From: Micromonospora sp. HNM0581
GTDB taxonomy: Bacteria > Actinomycetota > Actinomycetes > Mycobacteriales > Micromonosporaceae
Direction: 5' to 3'
Assembly: GCF_012726175.1 (NCBI RefSeq)
Contig: NZ_JAASAD010000019.1
Coordinates: 1 to 64,000 of the forward strand
Length of the DNA stretch: 64,000 nt
Below the pieces are notes generated by a model. The model worked only from the letters and a program-made list of their open reading frames with translations, ran no database searches and had not been told where the DNA came from. Below are positions 17,272 to 24,656 of this stretch, in pieces. Position numbers and translations under genes: made by a program. Position 1 is the stretch's first letter, and the number at the start of each line of letters is the position of its first letter.

Positions 17272-17745
17272 TCAGTGGGGCGTGGCGGGTTGCACCAGTT
17301 CGACAAGGACGCCACCGGCATCCTTCGGGTGCACGAAGTTGATCCGCGAGTCGGCGGTACCCCGCTTCGGTGTCTCGTAGAGCAGCCGAACGCCGCGTTC
17401 GCGCAACGCCGCGCAGGCGGCGTCGATGTCGGCCACGGTGTACGCCACCTGCTGAACGCCCGGGCCGTTGCGGCCCAGGAACTTCGCGATCGTCGACTCC
17501 GCGTTCAGCGGTGCGAGCAGCTGCACCCGGCCACCCTCGCTGCCCGGTCCGACCGCCAGCATCGCCTCCCGGATGCCCTGCTCGGTGTTGTTCTCGGTGT
17601 GCACACAGCGCATCCCGAACGTGCGTTGGTAGAAGTCGATGGCGGCGTCGAGGTCGGGCACCGCGATCCCGACATGGTCGATGCGGCGTAGTCCGACGTC
17701 TGTGACATAGTCGGCAGCGGGCTCGACGGGGCAGTTCTCAGGCAT
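17272..17745 (-). CDS. mce: Methylmalonyl-CoA epimerase
   Basis: Interconverts (2R)- and (2S)-methylmalonyl-CoA. The 157-residue VOC-fold protein has the metal His in RIDHVGIAVPDLDAAI, a C-terminal Glu in GGVLVELV, and the lysine-rich loop RINFVHPKDAGG. Where many epimerases have His-His in the second half, this one reads GVQQVAYTVADID, so one metal ligand position is Gln. I recall this as common in actinobacterial members, but a check is worthwhile. The start ATG at 17745 was chosen over one at 17766 because the shared operator occupies 17758-17775. It is divergent from the thiolase-meaB operon. Confidence 0.92.
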   Translation of the reverse strand: MPENCPVEPAADYVTDVGLRRIDHVGIAVPDLDAAIDFYQRTFGMRCVHTENNTEQGIREAMLAVGPGSEGGRVQLLAPLNAESTIAKFLGRNGPGVQQVAYTVADIDAACAALRERGVRLLYETPKRGTADSRINFVHPKDAGGVLVELVQPATPH

Positions 17746-17757
17746 GACGCTAGTCTG

Positions 17758-17775
17758 GCCGAACATTCGTTAAGG
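17758..17775. promoter_or_regulatory. Acyl-CoA regulon palindrome, site 3
   Basis: On the minus strand this reads CCTTAACGAATGTTCGGC, matching site 4 at 13 of 18 positions. It sits in the 61-nt gap between the divergent epimerase and thiolase starts (12 nt and 31 nt away respectively), so one bound dimer could control both directions. Confidence 0.5.
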
Positions 17776-17806
17776 CGTACAGGTCGGCACCCCCTCGGAG
17801 GCAGGT

Positions 17807-19006
17807 ATGGCTTCGGTGATCGTCAGCGGCGCGCGGACCCCGATGGGGCGCCTGCTCGGCAACCTCAAGGACCTACCGGCAACGAAGCTCGGCGGTGTCG
17901 CCATCTCGGCCGCGCTCGAACGGGCGGGGGTCGCACCCGACCAGGTGCAGTACGTGATCATGGGGCAGGTGCTCCAGGCCGGCACCGGGCAGATCCCGGC
18001 CCGGCAGGCGGCCGTCGAGGCCGGTGTTCCGATGTCCGTACCGGCCCTGACGATCAACAAGGTCTGCCTTTCCGGGCTCGATGCGATCGCCCTGGCCGAC
18101 CAGCTGATCCGGGCCGGTGAGTTCGACATCGTGGTGGCCGGCGGCATGGAGTCGATGACGAACGCCCCGCACCTGCTGCTCGGTCAGCGCGCCGGCTACA
18201 AGTACGGCGACGTGGTCGTCAAGGACCACATGGCGCTCGACGGGCTGACCGACGCCTGGGACTGCTGCTCGATGGGTGAGTCCACCGAGCGGCACGGCAG
18301 TACCCGCAGCATCACCCGTCAGGAGCAGGACGAGTTCGCGGCCAGCAGCCACCAGCGTGCCGCCGCTGCCCAGAAGAACGGCCACTTCGCCGACGAGATC
18401 ACCCCGGTGGTCATCCCGCAGCGCAAGGGTGACCCGCTGGTGGTCAGCGAGGACGAGGGCATCCGGCCGGACACCACGGCGGAGTCCCTGGCCAAGCTCC
18501 GACCGGCGTTCACCGCCGACGGCACCATCACCGCTGGCAGCTCCTCGCCGATCTCCGACGGCGCCGCAGCTGTGGTGGTGATGAGCAAGGCGAAGGCGAA
18601 GGAACTGGGCCTGGCCTGGCTGGCCGAGGTGGGGGCGCACGGCAACGTGGCAGGTCCGGACAACTCCCTGCACTCGCAACCGTCGAACGCCATCCAGCAT
18701 GCCCTCCGTAAGGGGGGTCTGGCTGTCTCCGACCTCGACCTGATCGAGATCAACGAGGCGTTCGCCCAAGTGGGCATCCAGTCGATGCGTGACCTCGGAG
18801 TCAGCCCGGACAAGGTCAACGTCAACGGTGGTGCGATAGCGCTCGGCCACCCGATCGGCATGTCCGGTGCCCGGCTGGTGCTCACCCTCGCGATGGAACT
18901 CAAGCGGCGTGGTGGTGGCACCGGTGCGGCGGCGCTCTGCGGGGGTGGGGGCCAGGGCGACGCGCTGATCATCCACGTTCCCGATGTCAGCGAAACCGAT
19001 CGGTGA
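17807..19006 (+). CDS. Acetyl-CoA C-acetyltransferase (thiolase)
   Basis: Condenses two acetyl-CoA or cleaves acetoacetyl-CoA. The 399 residues match biosynthetic and degradative short-chain thiolases. Active-site Cys87 is in INKVCLSGLDAI, NEAFA carries the conserved Asn/Glu, the His is in ALGHPIGMSGARL, and the second Cys in AALCGGGGQGD near the C-terminus. The start ATG 17807 has GGAGG upstream. Its stop overlaps the meaB start by 4 nt (GTGA), so condensation and mutase-chaperone functions are co-translated. Together with the two dehydrogenases that share its operator motif, it could serve acetoacetyl/hydroxybutyryl-CoA metabolism. Confidence 0.95.
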   Translation: MASVIVSGARTPMGRLLGNLKDLPATKLGGVAISAALERAGVAPDQVQYVIMGQVLQAGTGQIPARQAAVEAGVPMSVPALTINKVCLSGLDAIALADQLIRAGEFDIVVAGGMESMTNAPHLLLGQRAGYKYGDVVVKDHMALDGLTDAWDCCSMGESTERHGSTRSITRQEQDEFAASSHQRAAAAQKNGHFADEITPVVIPQRKGDPLVVSEDEGIRPDTTAESLAKLRPAFTADGTITAGSSSPISDGAAAVVVMSKAKAKELGLAWLAEVGAHGNVAGPDNSLHSQPSNAIQHALRKGGLAVSDLDLIEINEAFAQVGIQSMRDLGVSPDKVNVNGGAIALGHPIGMSGARLVLTLAMELKRRGGGTGAAALCGGGGQGDALIIHVPDVSETDR

Positions 19007-20007
19007 ACGAGTCGGACACCCGCGTCCCGGCGGCGGCCGTCGATTCGGTGCGTCGCAGCCGGGACGTACCGTTGCTCGTCGACCGTGCCCGCGACGGCGA
19101 CCCCCGTGCGGTGGCCCGGCTGATCACACTCGTCGAGTCGGGCGACCCGACCGTGCCGGCCATCGCCGCGGCGCTCACCCCCTACACCGGACGAGCCCAG
19201 GTGGTAGGACTGACCGGCTCGCCGGGGGTGGGTAAATCCACCACCACGAACGAACTGGTCCGTACCCTGCGGCAGCAGGGCCACCGGGTCGGCGTGCTGG
19301 CAATCGACCCGTCAAGTCCGTTCACCGGAGGCGCGATCCTCGGTGACCGGGTACGGATGCAGGACCACGCGACCGACCCGGGCGTCTACATCCGATCGAT
19401 GTCCAGCCGGGGGCATCTTGGTGGGCTGTCGGCAGCCACCCCGCAGGCGGTGCGGGTGCTGGAGGGCGCCGGCTGCGACGTGGTGCTCGTGGAGACCGTC
19501 GGGGTCGGTCAGGCGGAGGTCGAGGTGGCTTCGCTGGCCGACACCACGCTTGTGCTTCTCGCGCCGGGAATGGGTGACGCGATTCAGGCGGTGAAGGCCG
19601 GCATCCTGGAGATCGCCGACGTTTTCGTGGTCAACAAAGCTGACCGGGACGGTGCAGACGCCACCGTCCGGGACATCCAGGGCATGATCGCTCTCGGCGA
19701 GCGTGGGCCGGGCCAGTGGCGTCCGCAGGTGGTGCGGGCGATCGCCGCCCGCGCCGAGGGCATCGACGACGTCGCTGCCGCCATCGACAAGCACCGTGGT
19801 TGGCTGGTGGAGCGCGATGAGCTGCGACGTCGGCGCGAGGCGCGGGCCGCCGCCGAGGTCGAGGCGATCGCGCTCGGCGCACTCCGTGCCCGGATCGGCT
19901 CGCTGCGTGACGGTACGCAGCTGCCGGCACTCGCCGCCGAGGTGGCGGCCGGTGCCACCGATCCGTACGCCGCAGCTGAGGCGTTGCTGGCTCAGTTGTC
20001 CGGCTGA
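19003..20007 (+). CDS. meaB: MeaB/ArgK-type GTPase, acyl-CoA mutase chaperone
   Basis: A P-loop GTPase that loads adenosylcobalamin into B12-dependent acyl-CoA mutases and protects the holoenzyme. The 334 residues include Walker A in GLTGSPGVGKSTTT, the Mg-binding AIDPSSPFTGGAILGDRVRM, the base-sensing VNKAD, and the switch region VETVGVGQAEVEVA. It starts at GTG 19003, overlapping the thiolase stop. The closest mutase is the IcmA-type gene 600 nt downstream, which makes it the likely client, although a methylmalonyl-CoA mutase elsewhere could also be served. The older arginine-transport kinase label is not supported by modern knowledge of this family. Confidence 0.94.
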   Translation: MNESDTRVPAAAVDSVRRSRDVPLLVDRARDGDPRAVARLITLVESGDPTVPAIAAALTPYTGRAQVVGLTGSPGVGKSTTTNELVRTLRQQGHRVGVLAIDPSSPFTGGAILGDRVRMQDHATDPGVYIRSMSSRGHLGGLSAATPQAVRVLEGAGCDVVLVETVGVGQAEVEVASLADTTLVLLAPGMGDAIQAVKAGILEIADVFVVNKADRDGADATVRDIQGMIALGERGPGQWRPQVVRAIAARAEGIDDVAAAIDKHRGWLVERDELRRRREARAAAEVEAIALGALRARIGSLRDGTQLPALAAEVAAGATDPYAAAEALLAQLSG

Positions 20008-20092
20008 CCGCGTCCACTGCGGATCGCTGGAGACGGTTAGGCTCGCAGCGCCGCGCGGGTGCGCGGGTATTGCGAAGGCCGCTGGGGGACGC

Positions 20093-20497
20093 ATGGACCA
20101 CGAGATGACGCAGGAGCTGGCGATGACTCCGGACGTGGTGCCGGGCGGTAGCACGCACATCTCGGACGAGGTGGTGGAGAAGATCGCGGTAGCTGCGGCC
20201 AAGTCCGTGCCGGGTGTGGTCGAGTTGGGTGGCGACGTCGCCCGGTTCTTCAACGCGGTACTGGACCGGGTGGGGCTCGACCAGGTCGGTGACGCGCGGC
20301 GGGGGTGCTCGGCGCACGTGACCAACGGCGGTGCGGTGATCAATCTGGTCATCGTGATCGACGCCGGGCATCCGGTGCCCGAGGTGACCACGGCGGTGCG
20401 GGTGGAGGTGACCCGGGCGGTCGAGGCGTACGGACTCGGGGTCGACGAGATCAACATTCGGGTGGACGACGTCACCATCGATCCGCCGCTCGCCTGA
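20093..20497 (+). CDS. Asp23/Gls24 family envelope stress protein
   Basis: A 134-residue protein of the Asp23/Gls24 family. The central region runs ISDEVVEKIAVAAAKSVPGVVEL and continues to LVIVIDAGHPVPEVTTAVRVEV, the usual alpha/beta pattern, and it ends in EINIRVDDVTI. Members in other Gram-positives bind the inner membrane through a partner and respond to cell-wall stress. The start ATG at 20093 was chosen for the GGGGGA purine run just upstream; downstream ATGs are possible. It lies between meaB and icmA but has its own upstream gap of 85 nt. Its link to acyl-CoA metabolism is unknown. Confidence 0.87.
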   Translation: MDHEMTQELAMTPDVVPGGSTHISDEVVEKIAVAAAKSVPGVVELGGDVARFFNAVLDRVGLDQVGDARRGCSAHVTNGGAVINLVIVIDAGHPVPEVTTAVRVEVTRAVEAYGLGVDEINIRVDDVTIDPPLA

Positions 20498-20533
20498 GTT
20501 CGCGCAGTTCGGGCTACCGGCCGGTACGAACTA

Positions 20534-20551
20534 CCTTAGCGATCGTTCAGG
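20534..20551. promoter_or_regulatory. Acyl-CoA regulon palindrome, site 4
   Basis: CCTTAGCGATCGTTCAGG, with core CTTAGCGATCGTTCAG symmetric at 14 of 16 positions, ends 48 nt before the icmA ATG. It differs from site 1, 18 kb away, at only two central positions. It is the best-conserved example and is used here as the reference. Confidence 0.6.
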
Positions 20552-20599
20552 TGGGGCTCTACACTCGACGTGCAGTCGAGGACTCGAGGAGGAGCCCGG

Positions 20600-22288
20600 A
20601 TGAACGCCGACGACATCGCGGCCGGGCGGGCCCGCTGGCAGGCCCGCTACGACTCCGCGCGCAAGCGGGACGCCGACTTCACCACGCTCTCCGGGATGCC
20701 CGTCGACCCCATCTACGGTCCGCCGGAAGGCGCCGCGTACCCGGGTTTCGAGCGGATCGGCTGGCCCGGGGAATTCCCCTACACCCGGGGGCTGCATCCG
20801 ACCGGCTACCGGGGGCGAACCTGGACGATCCGGCAGTTCGCCGGGTTCGGTAACGCCCGGCAGACGAACGAGCGCTACAAAATGATCCTCGGTGCTGGCG
20901 GGGGTGGACTCTCGGTCGCCTTCGACATGCCCACGCTGATGGGGCGCGACTCCGACGACCCGCAAGCACTCGGCGAGGTGGGCCACTGCGGGGTGGCGGT
21001 GGACAGCGCCGCCGACATGGCGGTGCTCTTCGACGGGATCGACCTGGCCGGGGTCACCACGAGCATGACCATCTCCGGCCCGGCGGTGCCGGTGTTCTGC
21101 ATGTACCTGGTTGCCGCCGAGCGTCAGGGCGCCGACCTGTCGAGCCTCGACGGCACCCTGCAGACGGACATCTTCAAGGAGTACATCGCGCAGAAGGAGT
21201 GGCTGTTCGACCCGGAGCCGCACCTGCGCCTGATCGGTGACCTGATGGAGTACTGCGCGGCCGAGATTCCCCGTTACAAGCCGCTGTCGGTCTCCGGTTA
21301 CCACATCCGGGAGGCCGGCTCGACCGCCGCGCAGGAACTGGCGTACACCCTCGCCGACGGCTTCGGCTACGTGGAACTGGGGCTGTCGCGCGGGCTCGAC
21401 GTCAACGTCTTCGCACCCGGGTTGAGCTTCTTCTTCGACTCGCACGTCGACTTCTTCGAGGAGATCGCCAAGTTCCGGGCCGCCCGCCGGATCTGGGCGC
21501 GCTGGCTGCGTGACGTCTACGGCGCCACCAGTGAGAAGGCGCTCTGGCTGCGGTTCCACACCCAGACCGCCGGCGTGTCGCTGACCGCTCAGCAGCCGGT
21601 GAACAATGTGGTGCGGACCGCCGTCGAGGCACTGGCCGCAGTGCTCGGTGGTACCAACTCGCTGCACACCAACGCCTTGGACGAGACCCTGGCCCTGCCC
21701 ACCGACTCCTCCGCAGAGATCGCCCTGCGTACGCAGCAGGTGCTGATGGAGGAGATCGGGGTGACGAATGTGGCCGACCCGTTGGGCGGCTCGTGGTACG
21801 TCGAGGCGCTCACCGATCGGATCGAGGCCGAGGCGGAGGACATCTTCGCCCGCATCCGCGTGCTCGGCGGTGACGGCCCGCACCAGATCGGGCCGATGAC
21901 CTCCGGCATCCTGCGGGGCATCGAGGACGGCTGGTTCACCGGACAGATCGCCGAAGCCGCGTTCGCGTACCAGCAGGCGCTGGAGAAGGGCGACAAGAAG
22001 ATCGTCGGCGTGAACTGCCACACCGGCACGGTCGCCAAGGAGTTGGAGATCCTGCGCATCTCGCACGAGGTGGAGCTGGAACAGTGCCGGATGCTTGCCG
22101 AACGCAAGCGCGATCGGGACGACACCCGGGTGCGTGCTGCGGTCGAGGCGATGGTGGCGGTGAGTCGTACCGGGGAGAACATGATCCCGGCGATGCTCGA
22201 CGCCGTACGGGCGGAAGCCACCCTCGGCGAGATCTGCGACGCGTTGCGTGCCGAATGGGGTGTGTACCGCGAGCCCGCACGGTTCTGA
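20600..22288 (+). CDS. icmA: Isobutyryl-CoA mutase large subunit (IcmA type)
   Basis: Adenosylcobalamin-dependent carbon-skeleton mutase, catalytic TIM-barrel subunit only (562 residues); the B12-binding domain is absent and should come from a separate IcmB. Residues that set substrate choice are Phe80 (WTIRQFAGF) and Gln198 (KEYIAQKEW), the pair known for isobutyryl-CoA mutase, where methylmalonyl-CoA mutase has Tyr and Arg. The catalytic His is His235 in SGYHIREAG. It converts isobutyryl-CoA and n-butyryl-CoA, linking valine breakdown to butyrate and polyketide precursors. The start ATG at 20600 is behind GAGGAGGAG. A shared acyl-CoA operator lies 48 nt upstream. Automatic pipelines would probably call it methylmalonyl-CoA mutase. 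Confidence 0.92.
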   Translation: MNADDIAAGRARWQARYDSARKRDADFTTLSGMPVDPIYGPPEGAAYPGFERIGWPGEFPYTRGLHPTGYRGRTWTIRQFAGFGNARQTNERYKMILGAGGGGLSVAFDMPTLMGRDSDDPQALGEVGHCGVAVDSAADMAVLFDGIDLAGVTTSMTISGPAVPVFCMYLVAAERQGADLSSLDGTLQTDIFKEYIAQKEWLFDPEPHLRLIGDLMEYCAAEIPRYKPLSVSGYHIREAGSTAAQELAYTLADGFGYVELGLSRGLDVNVFAPGLSFFFDSHVDFFEEIAKFRAARRIWARWLRDVYGATSEKALWLRFHTQTAGVSLTAQQPVNNVVRTAVEALAAVLGGTNSLHTNALDETLALPTDSSAEIALRTQQVLMEEIGVTNVADPLGGSWYVEALTDRIEAEAEDIFARIRVLGGDGPHQIGPMTSGILRGIEDGWFTGQIAEAAFAYQQALEKGDKKIVGVNCHTGTVAKELEILRISHEVELEQCRMLAERKRDRDDTRVRAAVEAMVAVSRTGENMIPAMLDAVRAEATLGEICDALRAEWGVYREPARF

Positions 22289-22386
22289 CTGGCGGCCGTC
22301 AGCGTGGCTGGGCAGGGGTGACAGTGGCAACTACGCGGGCCGAGGCTGATCCGAGTTCGGCGGACTGCGTGCGAGACTAGTTAACC

Positions 22387-23298
22387 ATGAGCGACCCACG
22401 GATCACCTCGTCGATTTTCACCCGCGGCGCGGTCGACCTCAGCGCGCTGCGCACCCCTGCCCCCAGTCCCACACCGGCTCCGGCTCAGGCCGGTCCGCCC
22501 GCCGGGGCGCCCGGCGGTGCCGTCGGCGGAGTCACAGTCGTCGACGTGACCGAGGCGACCTTCCAGTCGGAGGTGCTGGAGCGCTCGGTGACCACCCCCG
22601 TCGTGGTCGACTTCTGGGCTGAGTGGTGCCAGCCCTGTAAGCAGCTCTCCCCGGTGCTGGAACGGCTCGCGGTCGAAGGCGGCGGCGCCTGGGTGCTCGC
22701 CAAGGTCGACGTGGACGCCAACCCGAGGCTCGCGCAGATGTTCCGGGTTCAGGGCATCCCGATGGTGTACGCGGTGGTCGGCGGGCAGCCGGTCGACGCG
22801 TTCTCCGGCGTGGTGCCCGAGGCGCAACTACGACAGTGGATCCAGGCTGTGCTCAAGGCCGGTGGCGTGAGCGTGGCGGAACCGGAGGACCCACGGCTCG
22901 ACGAGGCAGACGACGCGCTGATGAGCGGGGATCTGGACGCGGCCGAGCAGGCGTACCGGAAAATTCTTGCCGAGACACCGGCGGACGCCGCCGCCGTGGC
23001 CGGGCTGGCCCAGGTGGGGCTTGCCCGCCGGGTGGACGGTGCCGACCCGCAGGCCGCGCTCACCGCAGCGGCGGCCGCCCCCGACGATGTCGACGCTCAG
23101 TTGCTCGCTGCCGACATCGAGGTGCTCAGCGGTCTGGCGGACAAGGCCTACCAGCGACTGGTCGGGCTGGTCCGCCGCACCGGTGGCGACGATCGGGAGA
23201 AGGTCCGTCAGCACCTGGTCGGCCTGTTCGCCATCGCCGGACCGGAGGATCCTGCGGTCGCGTCGGCCCGTAGGGCATTGGCCAGCGCATTGTTCTGA
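22387..23298 (+). CDS. Thioredoxin-TPR protein (YbbN/CnoX-like)
   Basis: A 303-residue cytoplasmic protein. After a 48-residue Pro/Ala-rich leader comes a thioredoxin domain (about 50-160) with the redox pair Cys81-x-x-Cys84 in AEWCQPCK and the cis-Pro in GIPMV. The C-terminal half (165-303) is made of TPR-like helical repeats beginning LDEADDALMSGDLDAAEQAYRK. This domain order is that of E. coli YbbN/CnoX, a chaperedoxin that protects substrates during oxidative stress and hands them to chaperonins. In that family some members lack the CxxC; this one keeps it. It is monocistronic, with an 11-bp hairpin downstream. Confidence 0.9.
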   Translation: MSDPRITSSIFTRGAVDLSALRTPAPSPTPAPAQAGPPAGAPGGAVGGVTVVDVTEATFQSEVLERSVTTPVVVDFWAEWCQPCKQLSPVLERLAVEGGGAWVLAKVDVDANPRLAQMFRVQGIPMVYAVVGGQPVDAFSGVVPEAQLRQWIQAVLKAGGVSVAEPEDPRLDEADDALMSGDLDAAEQAYRKILAETPADAAAVAGLAQVGLARRVDGADPQAALTAAAAAPDDVDAQLLAADIEVLSGLADKAYQRLVGLVRRTGGDDREKVRQHLVGLFAIAGPEDPAVASARRALASALF

Positions 23299-23315
23299 GT
23301 ACCTGCCACGCCAGC

Positions 23316-23340
23316 GCGGGCCGGCGTGTCGCCGGCCCGC
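23316..23340 (+). terminator. GC-rich hairpin terminator
   Basis: Perfect 11-bp inverted repeat (23316-23326 and 23330-23340) with loop TGT, 17 nt after the thioredoxin-TPR stop. It has no T-tract. The following 23370-23404 carries a G/A-rich intergenic sequence discussed in the findings. Confidence 0.7.
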
Positions 23341-23422
23341 CCCACAGCGGAAGAAGACGGGAGGCGCCGGTGAGCGCGAGGAGTGAGCTTGCGAGCCCCG
23401 CAGTCGTGAACTACAGCAGCCC

Positions 23423-24580
23423 ATGATGCGCCGGATCGCCGTCCTCGACGCACCGAGCAATCTCGGTCTGCGCCCACCGACACCGACCTCCGTACCGGGC
23501 TGCGGGAAAGCACCCGGAGCGTTGCGGGACCAGGGACTGCTACCCCGATTGCGTGCCCGGGACGCCGGTTGCCTGACCCCACCCCGCTACGACGCCGGTG
23601 ACTGGCGGCCCGGCGACGGCGTCTGCCACGCACGGGAGATCGCCGACTATTCGGCGATACTAGCTGACCGGATCGGCGCGATCATCGACCGGGGTGAGTT
23701 CCCGGTGGTTCTCGGTGGCGACTGCTCGATCCTGCTCGGCTCCGCGCTCGCCATGCACCGGCTTGGTGAGGCGATCGGTGGCCGGATCGGGCTGGTCTTC
23801 GTCGACGGCCACTCCGACTTTCGGCACCCCGGCAACGCCTCGTACGTGGGTGCGGCGGCGGGTGAGGATCTCGCCCTGGTCACCGGTCGGGGCCAGGTAG
23901 ATCTGGCGGGCATTGAGGGGCGGCGCCCCTACTTCCGGGACGTCGACGTGGTGGTGCTCGGTATTCGTGCCCAGGATGAGTACCGGCTCGACCTGCAGGC
24001 TGCCGGGATCACCACCCGACCGGTTCCGGCGCTGCGTGCCGAGGGCGCTGCGCGTACCGCTCAGTGGGCGCACGAGCAACTGGCCGACTGCGCCGGCTAC
24101 TGGGTGCACGTCGACGTGGACGTGCTCGACCCCGCAGTGATGCCGGCGGTGGACGCGCCCGACCCGGGTGGCATCGCCTTCGCCGAGTTGGAGATCCTGC
24201 TCGCCGGCCTGGTCGACACTCCGCACTGCCTCGGCGTCGAGCTGACCGTCTTCGATCCTGACTACGATCCGGACGGTGCGTACGCCGCAGAGATCGTCAA
24301 CACTGTGGTTGCCGGACTGCGTCCGGTGACTGCCCCGGGCTCGGCGCCGTCCCGGCTGCGCGTCGAACCGACGCCACGGCCCGCTCCCGGCCCGCGTGGG
24401 GGCGTCGACAAGCTCGGCGTGCAGCAGGCGACGGCTCCGGCCGACCACGGTCAGCTGCCCGACGACGATGACCCGAGCAGCGTTGTCCCGGTCGACTGCG
24501 CGGCCGACGGTGAACGAGGTGACGATGCCTTGATGCGGGACACCAGTCCGACGAGCGTTACCGGCGGGCCTGCCGCCTGA
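23423..24580 (+). CDS. Arginase/agmatinase (ureohydrolase) family protein
   Basis: A 385-residue protein with the binuclear-metal ureohydrolase fold. Metal motifs appear in order: GGDCS (99-102, with Cys101 where arginases have His), VDGHSDF (Asp128, His130, Asp132) and HVDVDVLDP (Asp231, Asp233). The Cys-for-His change is shared by a subgroup usually annotated only as arginase family. The last 85 residues are Pro/Ala/Asp-rich and outside the fold, longer than usual. The start ATG at 23423 has no strong Shine-Dalgarno; the next codon is also ATG. The substrate (arginine, guanidino acids or formimino compounds) cannot be assigned, and no arginine genes are adjacent. Confidence 0.88.
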   Translation: MMRRIAVLDAPSNLGLRPPTPTSVPGCGKAPGALRDQGLLPRLRARDAGCLTPPRYDAGDWRPGDGVCHAREIADYSAILADRIGAIIDRGEFPVVLGGDCSILLGSALAMHRLGEAIGGRIGLVFVDGHSDFRHPGNASYVGAAAGEDLALVTGRGQVDLAGIEGRRPYFRDVDVVVLGIRAQDEYRLDLQAAGITTRPVPALRAEGAARTAQWAHEQLADCAGYWVHVDVDVLDPAVMPAVDAPDPGGIAFAELEILLAGLVDTPHCLGVELTVFDPDYDPDGAYAAEIVNTVVAGLRPVTAPGSAPSRLRVEPTPRPAPGPRGGVDKLGVQQATAPADHGQLPDDDDPSSVVPVDCAADGERGDDALMRDTSPTSVTGGPAA

Positions 24581-24656
24581 CCGCTCACGGCCGTGTACGG
24601 CCGGGCGAGTCTGCCGCAGTTTCCGGTAGCAGTACCGCCTGTCGGCGTGCAAGTGA

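Noticed and set aside
20531..22330. Long open frame antisense to icmA
   Set aside because: High GC leaves long antisense frames; it has no family motif, while the sense strand has full mutase signatures.
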